A stretch of DNA of 64,000 nucleotides from Mesorhizobium sp. Its GTDB lineage: Bacteria > Pseudomonadota > Alphaproteobacteria > Rhizobiales > Rhizobiaceae. The notes under the pieces were generated by a model. The model was not told the origin of the DNA, made no database searches, and saw nothing but the letters and a program-made list of their open reading frames with translations. Positions 47,099 through 56,806 of the stretch are shown piece after piece. The stretch spans positions 29,351-93,350 of the forward strand of contig NZ_JAFKID010000013.1 in NCBI RefSeq assembly GCF_017306545.1, in the 5' to 3' direction. The position numbers and the translations under genes are program-made. Positions within the stretch are counted from its first letter, which is position 1; every line of letters starts with the position of its first letter.

Positions 47099-47102
<4 letters not shown>
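45936..47102 (+). CDS. yejE: Peptide/microcin C ABC transporter permease YejE
   Basis: A 388-residue permease pairing with YejB. It has a cytoplasmic N-terminus with LSPLNRRRWANFKANRRGYWSLW, a large periplasmic loop after the first helix (about 65-160) ending at NWLGTDDQARDVLARVIYGFRVS, and then the five-helix BPD_transp_1 core. The EAA-type loop is FEYVNAARALGVPNRTIIFRHLLPNA. The start overlaps yejB by one base, and its stop overlaps yejF by four, so all transporter parts are coupled. Confidence 0.94.
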
Positions 47103-48730
<1,628 letters not shown>

Positions 48731-48744
48731 CAGGGGGATCGAGA

Positions 48745-49695
48745 ATGCCTGAGATGGACAAGGGCCGCGTTCTGCTGGCGTTGACGGGTTTTCACCCGCA
48801 GCGTTGGCACGAACTGCTTTCTACGGAGCGCGAGGTGGCGATGGAGCCGGCCGGGCCGGCCGATCCGTCCATCAGATACGCGGTCGTGTGGAAGCACCAG
48901 CCGAACCTTTTGGCATCGCTGCCCAACCTGCGCGTGATCTTTTCCATCGGCGCCGGCGTCGACCACATCTTCGCCGATCCCGGCCTGCCGGACGTGCCGA
49001 TCGTCAAGATCGTCGCCGACAACCTCACCCAGCACATGACCGAGTATGTCGTGTGGCGGGTGCTCGACCACCATCGCCAGGGCATGCTCTACCGCACGCA
49101 GCAGACCAGGAAGACCTGGCATGAGTCGCCGCAGCGCCCGGCCGCCGATATCTCCGTCGGCGTCATGGGGCTGGGCACGCTCGGGCGCGCGGCCGCGTCC
49201 GCGCTCAAGTCGCTGGGTTTCCGCGTCAACGGCTGGTCGCGCCGGGAGCAGGCGGTGGACGGCGTGTCGGTTTTCGCCGGCGAAGCGGGCCTTATCCCCT
49301 TCCTCAACGCCACCGATATCCTTGTCGTGCTCTTGCCGCTAACGGCGGCGACGAAGGGTATCGTCGATTACGGCCTGCTCAGGCAATTGCGGCGGCGCAA
49401 CGGGCTCGGCGGCGCGGTGCTCATCAATGCCGGCCGCGGCCGCTTGCAGAAAGACGCCGACATCCTGCGCGCGCTGGAGGACGGCACGCTCAAGGAAGCG
49501 AGCCTCGACGTGTTCGAGGTCGAACCGCTGCCCAAGACCAGCCCGCTCTGGACCCATCCGAAAGTGCATGTCACGCCGCATGCCGCCGCGACCTCGGACC
49601 CGAACCATCTGGTCCCGATCATTTTGCGGCAGATGGCCGCCTTCGAGCGTGGCGAGCCCCTGCGCGACCTGGTGGATCGCCAGGCGGGCTACTGA
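48745..49695 (+). CDS. ghrA: Glyoxylate/hydroxypyruvate reductase A-like 2-hydroxyacid dehydrogenase
   Basis: A 316-residue D-isomer 2-hydroxyacid dehydrogenase of the GhrA group. It reduces glyoxylate and hydroxypyruvate with NADPH. The Rossmann motif is GVMGLGTLGRAAASALKSLGF, the catalytic arginine lies in LINAGRG, the glutamate in DVFEVEPLP, and the histidine in VTPHAAATSDP. It starts 14 bases after yejF and may share that transcript, though a role in peptide uptake is not evident. Substrate range in this family is broad. Confidence 0.87.
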   Translation: MPEMDKGRVLLALTGFHPQRWHELLSTEREVAMEPAGPADPSIRYAVVWKHQPNLLASLPNLRVIFSIGAGVDHIFADPGLPDVPIVKIVADNLTQHMTEYVVWRVLDHHRQGMLYRTQQTRKTWHESPQRPAADISVGVMGLGTLGRAAASALKSLGFRVNGWSRREQAVDGVSVFAGEAGLIPFLNATDILVVLLPLTAATKGIVDYGLLRQLRRRNGLGGAVLINAGRGRLQKDADILRALEDGTLKEASLDVFEVEPLPKTSPLWTHPKVHVTPHAAATSDPNHLVPIILRQMAAFERGEPLRDLVDRQAGY

Positions 49696-49707
49696 GGCGG
49701 CGGATTG

Positions 49708-50049
49708 TCAAGCCTTCGGCGGCGCGGGGATGCACTTGCGCCGCACCATCGAGCGGTTCATGGCGTCGATCTCGCCGCGCGCCTGTTCCGCGCCCTTCTG
49801 CCGCGCCGAACGCATGTCGGGCATGATCGGTCCGAGCCCCAGCGGTGTGTCGCCCATGATCGGCTTGGCGTCCTGCGAGAGACCGTAGCGCGCCATCAGG
49901 GTCGCCCGCTTGGCCTTAAGCGCATCGCAGGGCGTGCCGTCGTACGGCAGCGACGACATGATGTTGCTTTCCTGGTGTTCCCTGAGCGAGTCGACCCCGC
50001 AGCCGGCGAGTGGCAGGCACAGGCAGATGAAGCATAGGGTCGCACGCAT
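49708..50049 (-). CDS. Small putative lipoprotein
   Basis: A 113-residue protein with a lipoprotein signal: [17 protein letters not shown], where the lipobox LAGC ends at Cys17. The remainder is hydrophilic with two more cysteines ([18 protein letters not shown] and RRKCIPAPP), which could form a disulfide. The ATG at 50049 starts the signal; an in-frame start further upstream adds arginine-rich sequence. I do not recognise the family. It converges with the GhrA-like gene and diverges from rpe. Confidence 0.78.
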   Translation of the reverse strand: MRATLCFICLCLPLAGCGVDSLREHQESNIMSSLPYDGTPCDALKAKRATLMARYGLSQDAKPIMGDTPLGLGPIMPDMRSARQKGAEQARGEIDAMNRSMVRRKCIPAPPKA

Positions 50050-50267
50050 CCTTGGCCTCCGTTTCCGCGATCGGGATCGCGCGCTTTGCGCTATTGACCG
50101 CGTCCGGGCGATTGTCGTCAAGAGCGCCGCCGGCGGCTATCATGCAGGCGATAGCACCAACCGGCGGTGGGAAACAGGCGCGCGCGCTTCCGGCTCCCGT
50201 GATTCCGGTCGACAAGCTGGGCGCGGGCCGTTACGGCGTGGGCGGTTTTTCGGGAGAACGAAGGCGA

Positions 50268-50942
50268 ATGGCTGAAGGAATTGTGATCGCCCCGTCGGTG
50301 CTATCGGCGGATTTTTCCAGGCTGGGCGAGGAGGTCGAGGCGGTGGCCGCCGCCGGCGCCGACTGGATTCACCTCGACGTGATGGACGGCCATTTCGTGC
50401 CCAACATCACTTTCGGTCCGCCGGTCATCAAGGCGATTCGTGCCCGCACCGACAAGTTCTTCGACTGCCATCTGATGATCGCGCCGGCCGATCCCTATCT
50501 CGCCGCCTTCGCCGATGCCGGCTGCGACGGCATGACGGTGCATGCCGAGGCCGGCCCGCATCTCGACCGCTCGCTCCAGACCATCAAAAACCTCGGCAAG
50601 AAGGCCGGCGTCTCGCTCAATCCGGGAACGCCGGAAAGCGCCGTCGAATATGTGCTCGACCGGCTCGACCTGATCCTCATCATGACGGTCAATCCGGGCT
50701 TCGGCGGCCAGGCGTTCATTCCCGCGATGATCGACAAGGTGAAACGCGTGAAGGCGATGGTCGGCGACCGGCCGATCCGCATCGAGATCGACGGCGGCGT
50801 CTCGCCCGAAACCGCGCCGCTTCTCACCGCCGCCGGCGCCGACACCTTCGTCGCCGGCTCGGCCGTCTTCAAGGGTGGCAGCACCGCCGCTTACCGCACC
50901 AACATCGAGGCGATCCGCGCCGCGGCGGAAGCGGCCGGATAG
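50268..50942 (+). CDS. rpe: Ribulose-phosphate 3-epimerase
   Basis: A 224-residue TIM-barrel enzyme interconverting ribulose 5-phosphate and xylulose 5-phosphate in the pentose phosphate pathway. The two family signatures are present: [20 protein letters not shown] with metal-binding His and Asp, and [34 protein letters not shown] and [10 protein letters not shown] complete the phosphate site. The ATG at 50268 begins the family N-terminus, [19 protein letters not shown]. It converges with the antiporter gene, 6 bases between stops. Confidence 0.95.
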   Translation: MAEGIVIAPSVLSADFSRLGEEVEAVAAAGADWIHLDVMDGHFVPNITFGPPVIKAIRARTDKFFDCHLMIAPADPYLAAFADAGCDGMTVHAEAGPHLDRSLQTIKNLGKKAGVSLNPGTPESAVEYVLDRLDLILIMTVNPGFGGQAFIPAMIDKVKRVKAMVGDRPIRIEIDGGVSPETAPLLTAAGADTFVAGSAVFKGGSTAAYRTNIEAIRAAAEAAG

Positions 50943-50948
50943 GCCGCT

Positions 50949-52364
50949 TCAATCGAAGAAGATCCAGCTCGACAGGATGAAGGTCGGGATCAGGACAATG
51001 CCCGACCACGCCATATAGCCGAAGAAGCTCGGCATCTTCACGCCGCGCTGGCGGGCGATGGCGTAGACCATGAAGTTTGGCGCGTTGCCGATATAGGTGT
51101 TGGCGCCCATGAAGACGGCGCCGGCCGAGATCGCCGCCAGCGTCGTCGCCATGTCCGTCATCAGGTGGTGCGCGTCGCCGCCGGCCAGTTCGAAGAACAC
51201 CAGATAGGTCGGCGCGTTGTCGAGGAAGGACGAAAGTCCCCCCGTCAGCCAGAAATAGGCGAGATCGTTCGGCCCGCCCGAGGCGGTCGTCACCATCGCC
51301 ACCAGCGTCCTGAGCGCTCCTTCGTGGCCGGCTTGCAGGATCGCCACCACCGGCACGATGCACACGAAAATGGCGGCGAACAGCTTCGCCACCTCGGCGA
51401 TCGGTCCCCAATTGAAGCCGTTCGCCTCGCGATACTCCTTGCGCGAGACGGCGAGCGAGGCCAGAGCCAGCAGCAGGATTAGCGCGTCACGCACCAGATT
51501 CTGCAACTCCAGCGCGACGCCGTAGATCGAAACGCTGACGCCCGGCTTCCAATAAGCCGAAAGCAGGATGGCGGCGATGACGCCGGCCAGCAGCGGCAGG
51601 TTCGGCAGGCCGCGCACGCGCACCTTGGAATCCGGCGTCGGGTCTTTGACCTTCGGCAGGCCGCCCTCGCGGCGGTGCAGGATGATATCCAAAACGAGGA
51701 ACGCCGCCAGTACTACGCCGCCGACGAACAGCGTATCCGGCAGGATGTGAACGGTGGTCCAGAAGAAATCGACGCCGCGCAGGAAGCCGACGAACAGCGG
51801 CGGGTCGCCGAGCGGCGTCAGCGAGCCGCCGATATTGGAAACGAGGAAGATGAAGAACACCACGACATGAGCGTTGAAGGGCCGGTTGTCGTTGGCGCGG
51901 ATGATCGGCCGGATCAGGATCATCGAGGCGCCGGTGGTGCCGACGACCGAGGCCATCAGCGCGCCGATCAGCAAAAGCCCGGCATTGACGAGCGGCGTGC
52001 CGTGAATGTTGCCGGCGACGAGGATGCCGCCGGCGATGGTGAACAGCGCGAACAGAAGGATGATGAAGGGCATGTACTCGGTGAGCAGCGCATGCAGCAC
52101 CGCTTCGGTCGCCAGATGCGGGCCGAAGGCGAACGCCAGCGGCGCCACCACCAGCGCGGCCCAGCCCGCGGCGATCTTGCCGTAGTGGTGCTCCCACACA
52201 TGCGCAAAAAGCAGCGGCCCGGTGGCGATGGAAAGCAGCAGCCCGGCGAAAGGCAGCGCCCACCACAAGGACATGGTGGCGCCCGGCAGCGCCTCTGCCG
52301 CCCAGGCCGGTTCGGCAGCGAGGCACAGAAGAACCACCGCCGTCATAAGTCTCGCCAGATGCAC
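50949..52364 (-). CDS. nhaD: NhaD-type sodium:proton antiporter
   Basis: A 471-residue transporter of the ion-transporter (IT) superfamily. A signal-like first helix (about 5-25, TAVVLLCLAAEPAWA) is followed by about 11-12 helices. NhaD-like landmarks are VSNIGGSLTPLGDPPLFVGFLRGVDFFW, SSFLDNAPTYLVFFELAGGD and GANTYIGNAPNFMVYAIA, with acidic and asparagine residues in two symmetric re-entrant segments. A GTG at 52364 after GGGGGA is used; ATG 52346 is an alternative. It lies 26 bases behind pncA and is probably co-transcribed with it. Arsenite/citrate transporters of the same superfamily are the alternatives. Confidence 0.85.
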   Translation of the reverse strand: MHLARLMTAVVLLCLAAEPAWAAEALPGATMSLWWALPFAGLLLSIATGPLLFAHVWEHHYGKIAAGWAALVVAPLAFAFGPHLATEAVLHALLTEYMPFIILLFALFTIAGGILVAGNIHGTPLVNAGLLLIGALMASVVGTTGASMILIRPIIRANDNRPFNAHVVVFFIFLVSNIGGSLTPLGDPPLFVGFLRGVDFFWTTVHILPDTLFVGGVVLAAFLVLDIILHRREGGLPKVKDPTPDSKVRVRGLPNLPLLAGVIAAILLSAYWKPGVSVSIYGVALELQNLVRDALILLLALASLAVSRKEYREANGFNWGPIAEVAKLFAAIFVCIVPVVAILQAGHEGALRTLVAMVTTASGGPNDLAYFWLTGGLSSFLDNAPTYLVFFELAGGDAHHLMTDMATTLAAISAGAVFMGANTYIGNAPNFMVYAIARQRGVKMPSFFGYMAWSGIVLIPTFILSSWIFFD

Positions 52365-52390
52365 CGCGTCCCCCAAAAGATCGGATTTCC

Positions 52391-52990
52391 TCAAGCCAGC
52401 CGCACCCCGGCCTCGCGCATCCGGTTCAGCATGGCCTCCACCGAGCCGTTCAGGTCGATGCCGCGGCAGGCGTCCAGCCGCACCGTCGCCTCGAACCCTT
52501 GGGCGACCGCATCCAACGCCGAATAGGCGACGCAGAAATCGGTCGCCAACCCGACCAGCGTCACGCTGCCGATGCCGCGCTCGCGAAAATAGCCGGCCAA
52601 CCCTGTCGGCGTCCTGTGGTCGTTCTCGAAGAAAGCGGAATAGCTGTCGATGGCAGGCCTGAAACCTTTGCGGATCACCAGTTCCGCCTTGGTCCAGGCG
52701 AGGCCGGAATGGAAATCCGAGCCGGCGCTGCCCTGGATGCAATGGTCGGGCCACAAGGTCTGCGGACCGTAAGGCATCTCGATCGTCTCGAAGGGCTGCT
52801 TGCCGGCATGGCTGGAGGCGAAGCTCGAATGGCCGGCCGGATGCCAGTCCTGCGTCATCACCACATGCTCGGCATGGCGGATCAGGTCGTTGACCAATGG
52901 TACGATCTCGTCGCCGCCTGTAACGGCCAGCGCGCCGCCCGGACAGAAGTCGTTTTGCAGGTCGATGACGATCAGCGCTTCCCCGGCCAA
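52391..52990 (-). CDS. pncA: Nicotinamidase
   Basis: A 199-residue isochorismatase-fold amidase that converts nicotinamide to nicotinate in NAD salvage. The catalytic triad matches E. coli PncA: Asp10 (IVIDLQND), Lys108 (VIRKGF) and Cys153 (ATDFCVAYS). Metal ligands are Asp48 and His50 (TQDWHP) and His83 (WPDHC). A TTG start at 52990 follows GGAGG by 5 bases. It makes nicotinate directly next to, and divergent from, a cluster with nicotinate-hydroxylase-like and 6-hydroxynicotinate-reductase-like genes, which may or may not be coincidence. Confidence 0.93.
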   Translation of the reverse strand: MAGEALIVIDLQNDFCPGGALAVTGGDEIVPLVNDLIRHAEHVVMTQDWHPAGHSSFASSHAGKQPFETIEMPYGPQTLWPDHCIQGSAGSDFHSGLAWTKAELVIRKGFRPAIDSYSAFFENDHRTPTGLAGYFRERGIGSVTLVGLATDFCVAYSALDAVAQGFEATVRLDACRGIDLNGSVEAMLNRMREAGVRLA

Positions 52991-53105
52991 ACCAGCCTCC
53001 TGTTCCGTGTGGATGCCGGTCCAGCCGCCGGCGGCGGTCGAAACTTGACCAGATGGCGCGCCGCGTCAACCCGCCGAATCCGGAACGCGCTCGCGCGGGT
53101 TGTCT

Positions 53106-53133
53106 TTGACAAAGGCGGACGGCTTGATATCAT
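53106..53133 (+). promoter_or_regulatory. Strong sigma-70 promoter of the molybdenum-hydroxylase operon
   Basis: TTGACA (53106-53111), 16-base spacer, TATCAT (53128-53133). This is one of the closest matches to the sigma-70 consensus in the window. It lies about 70 bases upstream of the first gene, and an operator-like palindrome overlaps its -10 box. Confidence 0.7.
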
Positions 53134-53149
53134 TCGTATACAAACGAAT
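53132..53149. promoter_or_regulatory. Operator-like palindrome at the -10/start region
   Basis: ATTCGT (53132-53137) and ACGAAT (53144-53149) are inverted around ATACAA, with GTATAC inside. It begins within the -10 box of the operon promoter, so a bound repressor would block initiation. The MarR-family gene at the end of the operon (59997-60422) is the natural candidate; a GntR-family protein is the alternative. Confidence 0.6.
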
Positions 53150-53204
53150 TGCCGGCCATCTGCCGGCAGCTCCTTGCGAGGGAAGGGGCAACGGAAGGCA
53201 GGGC

Positions 53205-54059
53205 GTGACACGCTACGCGAAACCCACGACATTACAGGAGGCGCTGGCCTTGCTCGGCGAGCGGTCGTGGCGACTGCTGGCCGGCGGCACGGATTTCTAT
53301 CCCGCGCTCGGCAGCCGGCCGCTGAAGGAAGACGTGCTCGATATCAACGGGCTTGCCGAACTGCGCGGCATTGCCGAAACCGGCGATCATTGGGGCATCG
53401 GCGCGCGCACCACCTGGACCGATATTGCCCGCCACGAACTGCCCGCCGCCTTCGATGCGCTGCGGCAGGCGGCGCGCGAAGTCGGCTCGCCGCAGATCCA
53501 GAATGTCGCCACCGTCGCTGGCAATCTCTGCAACGCCTCGCCGGCGGCAGACGGCGTGCCGGCGCTGCTTGCCCTCGGCGCCGAGGTGGAATTGCAATCG
53601 GCGGTTGGCACGCGGCACCTGCCGCTGGCTGCCTTCATCCTCGGCAATCGCCGCACCGCGCTCGATCCTGGCGAGATGGTGACGGCCATCCGGGTGCCGA
53701 AGCGGGCGACGACCGGCCGCTCCGCCTTCGTCAAGCTGGGATCGCGCCGCTATCTGGTCATCTCGATCGCCATGGCTGCCGCCCGGCTTGTGGTGGAAGA
53801 CGGCATCGTGCGGGAAGCCGCCGTCGCCGTCGGCGCCTGCTCGGCGGTGGCGCGGCGGCTGGCGGGGGTCGAGGATGCTTTGTGTGGTGTGCCCGTTCAT
53901 GCCTTGCGCGATGTAGTTCTGGCGGCGCCCTTGGAGGAGCTTTCTCCCATCGACGACGTGCGCGGCACGGCCGGCTACCGCATCGAAGCCGCACGCGAGA
54001 TCGTCGCCCGTGCCGTGGTCGCGGCCGCAGGGCCGGGCGAGGGGAGGCAGGCGGCATGA
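53205..54059 (+). CDS. Molybdenum hydroxylase FAD-binding subunit (xanthine dehydrogenase/CoxM family)
   Basis: A 284-residue FAD subunit of a xanthine-dehydrogenase-type enzyme. The N-terminal FAD-binding domain has RLLAGGTDFYP near residue 20 and TVAGNLCNASPAADGVPALLALGA near 105, both contacting FAD. A CO-dehydrogenase flavoprotein C-terminal domain follows (about 175-275). It passes electrons from the 2Fe-2S centres to an acceptor. A GTG at 53205 is the likely start with GGAAGG upstream; upstream in-frame sequence contains the promoter. It overlaps the next gene by 4 bases. Confidence 0.88.
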   Translation: MTRYAKPTTLQEALALLGERSWRLLAGGTDFYPALGSRPLKEDVLDINGLAELRGIAETGDHWGIGARTTWTDIARHELPAAFDALRQAAREVGSPQIQNVATVAGNLCNASPAADGVPALLALGAEVELQSAVGTRHLPLAAFILGNRRTALDPGEMVTAIRVPKRATTGRSAFVKLGSRRYLVISIAMAAARLVVEDGIVREAAVAVGACSAVARRLAGVEDALCGVPVHALRDVVLAAPLEELSPIDDVRGTAGYRIEAAREIVARAVVAAAGPGEGRQAA

Positions 54060-56806
54060 GCGACGGTCGCGTCGATATAGCCTTCCATGTCAACGGAGCG
54101 GCGGTGTCGCTCAGCCTGCCGCCGGTGCGGCGGCTGTCGGCCGTGCTGCGCGACGACTTACGCCTCACCGGCACAAAGGTCGGCTGCGACGCCGGCGATT
54201 GCGGCGCCTGCACCGTGCTGCTCGACGGCGAACCGGTCTGCGCCTGCCTGACGCCGGCAGCCGCGGTGGACGGCGCGGCGGTGACGACGGTGGAAGGGTT
54301 GGCTAACGGCGCGTTGTCGGCCTTGCAGGCGTCCTTTCTCGCGCACGGCGCGGCGCAATGCGGCATCTGCACGCCCGGCCTGCTGGTCGCCGGCGCGGCG
54401 CTGCTGCAAAAGGTGCCGCATCCGAGCGAAAGCGAAGTGCAGGATGCCCTTGGCGGCGTGCTCTGCCGCTGCACCGGCTACCGCAAGATCGTCGCGGCGG
54501 TGATGGATGCGGCGGACTATGGTGCTGTGTCCGGCGCCGGCGCCCGTCTGCCTCCCTCCGGGCATGCTGTCGGCGCGCGCATCGCTAGGTTGGACGGCGT
54601 GCCGAAAGTCACCGGTGTCGAAGCGTTCGGCGGCGATTCCTTCCTCGCCGATGCGCTGGCCGTGCTGGTCGTGCGCTCGCCGCATCACCACGCCCGCTTC
54701 GCTTTCGGTGATCTCAAGGCATGGGCAGGAGCCAGGCCCGGCGTCGTCGGCGTCTACACCGCTGCCGACATTCCGGGTAAAAACTGCTTCGGCGTCATTG
54801 CGCCCTTTGCCGACCAGCCGGCGCTGGCCGAAGGCGTGGCGCGTTTTCGCGGCGAGGCGGTCGCCATTGTGGCCGCGGAGCGTGATGCTGTCGCCGACCT
54901 CGACCTGTCGGATATCCCGGTCGAATGGACAGAACTGCCGGCCATGCTGGTTCCGGCCGAAGCGCAGGCGAATGGCGCACCGCTCGTCCATGCCAACCGT
55001 CCCGGCAATCTCCTGACGAAAGGTTTCGTCGAGCACGGCGACCCGGAGGTGGCGCTGGCGGGTGCCGCCGTCGCCGCCACGCAGACAATCGAAACCTCCT
55101 ATGTCGAGCACGCCTATATCGAGCCGGAGGCCGGTTACGCGACCTGGGATGGCGACACGCTGACGGTCGTCGCCTGCACGCAGGCGCCCTACATGGACCG
55201 CGACGATACGGCCAAGGTGCTGGGCCTCGCGCCGGACAAGGTGCGCATCGTGCCGACCGCAGTCGGCGGCGGCTTCGGCTCCAAGCTGGACGTGTCGCTG
55301 CAACCGCTGATCGGGCTGGTGGCGATGAAGACGGGCCGGCCGGCGGCGCTGGCCTACACGCGCTCCGAATCGATGACGTCCACCACCAAGCGCCATCCCG
55401 CCGTCATGCGGGCCAGCATCGGCGCGGATGCGCGAGGCCGCATCACCGGCATGGTGTTCGAGAGCGATTTCAACACCGGCGCCTATGCGAGTTGGGGGCC
55501 GACCGTGGCGAATCGCGTGCCGGTCCATGCTTCCGGCCCTTACCGCACGCCGAACTATCGCGCCGAGGGCCGTGCCATCCACACCAACGGGCCGATCTCC
55601 GGCGCCTTCCGTGGCTTCGGCGTGCCGCAGGCGACCATCATGCAGGAGACGCTGTACGACGAACTGGCCGAAAGACTCGGCATAGATCGGCTCGCCTTCC
55701 GTCTCGCCAACTGCCTGCGCGACGGCGACGAAACCGTCACCGGGCAAAAACTCGAAGGCGTCGGCATCGCTGCCTGTCTGGAGGCGCTGGAGCCGCACTG
55801 GCATCGCGCTTTGGCGGAGACTAAAGCCTTCAACGCCGCGAACGCGGACCGTAAGCGCGGCGTCGGCGTGGCGTCGTGCTGGTACGGCTGCGGCAACACC
55901 TCGCTGCCCAATCCCTCGACCATCAAGATCGGCATTTCCACCGCCGGCGATGTGGTGCTGCATCAGGGCGCGGTCGATATCGGCCAGGGCTCCAATACGG
56001 TGATTTCCCAGATCGCCGCAGATGCGCTCGGCCTGCCGCTCGCCGCGATCCGGTTGAAGGGCGCCGACACCGCCATCACGCCCGATGCTGGCAAGACCTC
56101 CGCCTCTCGCCAGACCTTCGTCACCGGCAAGGCGGCCGAGAAGGCGGGCAGGGCGCTGCGGGACAAGATCCTGCGCTTCGCCAACGTCTCGGGCGAGGCG
56201 CAGCTAGCGCTGGAGGCGGGCGCGCTCGTCATCCACGAAGGGGAAGCCACCCGTCGCATTGACCTGTCGAAATTGACCGCCGATGCTGATGGTTTGGCCT
56301 TCGTCGCGCAGGAAAGCTATGACCCGCCGACCCTGCCGCTGGACGAGAAAGGGCAGGGCAAGCCCTATGCCGTCTACGGCTACGGCGCGCAGGTCGCCGA
56401 GCTTGAGGTCGACATGAAGCTCGGCACGGTGAAGCTGATAAAGATCACCGCCGCGCACGACGTCGGCAAGGCGATCAACCCGCTTCTGGCGGAAGGCCAG
56501 ATCGAGGGCGGCATCGCGCAGGGCATCGGGCTGGCGCTGATGGAGGAATACATCCCCGGCCGCACCGAAAACCTGCACGATTATCTCATCCCCACCATCG
56601 GTGATGTGCCGCCGATCGAAACCATTTTGGTCGAAGTGGCTGATCCGGAAGGGCCGTTCGGCGCCAAGGGACTGGGCGAGCATGTGTTGATCCCGACCGC
56701 CCCGGCGATCCTCAACGCTATCCGCCACGCCTCCGGGATTATGGTCAGGAAGGTGCCGGCGACGCCGTCGCGGGTGCTCGCCGCGATCAGGGAGGCGCAG
56801 TCATGA
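54056..56806 (+). CDS. Molybdenum hydroxylase with fused 2Fe-2S and molybdopterin domains
   Basis: A 916-residue fusion. Residues 1-80 are a plant-type ferredoxin domain (C44, C49, C52 and C64). Residues 85-160 form the second 2Fe-2S helical domain, with QCGICTPGLL and LCRCTGYRKI. From about 170 to the end is the aldehyde oxidase/xanthine dehydrogenase molybdopterin part, including SGAFRGFGVPQ, the GGGFGSK loop, GAVDIGQGSNTVI and the catalytic glutamate region FGAKGLGEHVL. In most bacterial relatives these are separate chains. The enzyme would hydroxylate a carbon next to a ring nitrogen; the substrate is unknown. It overlaps both neighbours by 4 bases. Confidence 0.9.
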   Translation: MSDGRVDIAFHVNGAAVSLSLPPVRRLSAVLRDDLRLTGTKVGCDAGDCGACTVLLDGEPVCACLTPAAAVDGAAVTTVEGLANGALSALQASFLAHGAAQCGICTPGLLVAGAALLQKVPHPSESEVQDALGGVLCRCTGYRKIVAAVMDAADYGAVSGAGARLPPSGHAVGARIARLDGVPKVTGVEAFGGDSFLADALAVLVVRSPHHHARFAFGDLKAWAGARPGVVGVYTAADIPGKNCFGVIAPFADQPALAEGVARFRGEAVAIVAAERDAVADLDLSDIPVEWTELPAMLVPAEAQANGAPLVHANRPGNLLTKGFVEHGDPEVALAGAAVAATQTIETSYVEHAYIEPEAGYATWDGDTLTVVACTQAPYMDRDDTAKVLGLAPDKVRIVPTAVGGGFGSKLDVSLQPLIGLVAMKTGRPAALAYTRSESMTSTTKRHPAVMRASIGADARGRITGMVFESDFNTGAYASWGPTVANRVPVHASGPYRTPNYRAEGRAIHTNGPISGAFRGFGVPQATIMQETLYDELAERLGIDRLAFRLANCLRDGDETVTGQKLEGVGIAACLEALEPHWHRALAETKAFNAANADRKRGVGVASCWYGCGNTSLPNPSTIKIGISTAGDVVLHQGAVDIGQGSNTVISQIAADALGLPLAAIRLKGADTAITPDAGKTSASRQTFVTGKAAEKAGRALRDKILRFANVSGEAQLALEAGALVIHEGEATRRIDLSKLTADADGLAFVAQESYDPPTLPLDEKGQGKPYAVYGYGAQVAELEVDMKLGTVKLIKITAAHDVGKAINPLLAEGQIEGGIAQGIGLALMEEYIPGRTENLHDYLIPTIGDVPPIETILVEVADPEGPFGAKGLGEHVLIPTAPAILNAIRHASGIMVRKVPATPSRVLAAIREAQS

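Noticed and set aside
52499..54055. A long upstream extension of the fused Mo-hydroxylase frame
   Set aside because: It runs through pncA and the FAD-subunit gene in other frames; the ATG at 54056 gives the exact start of the ferredoxin domain.
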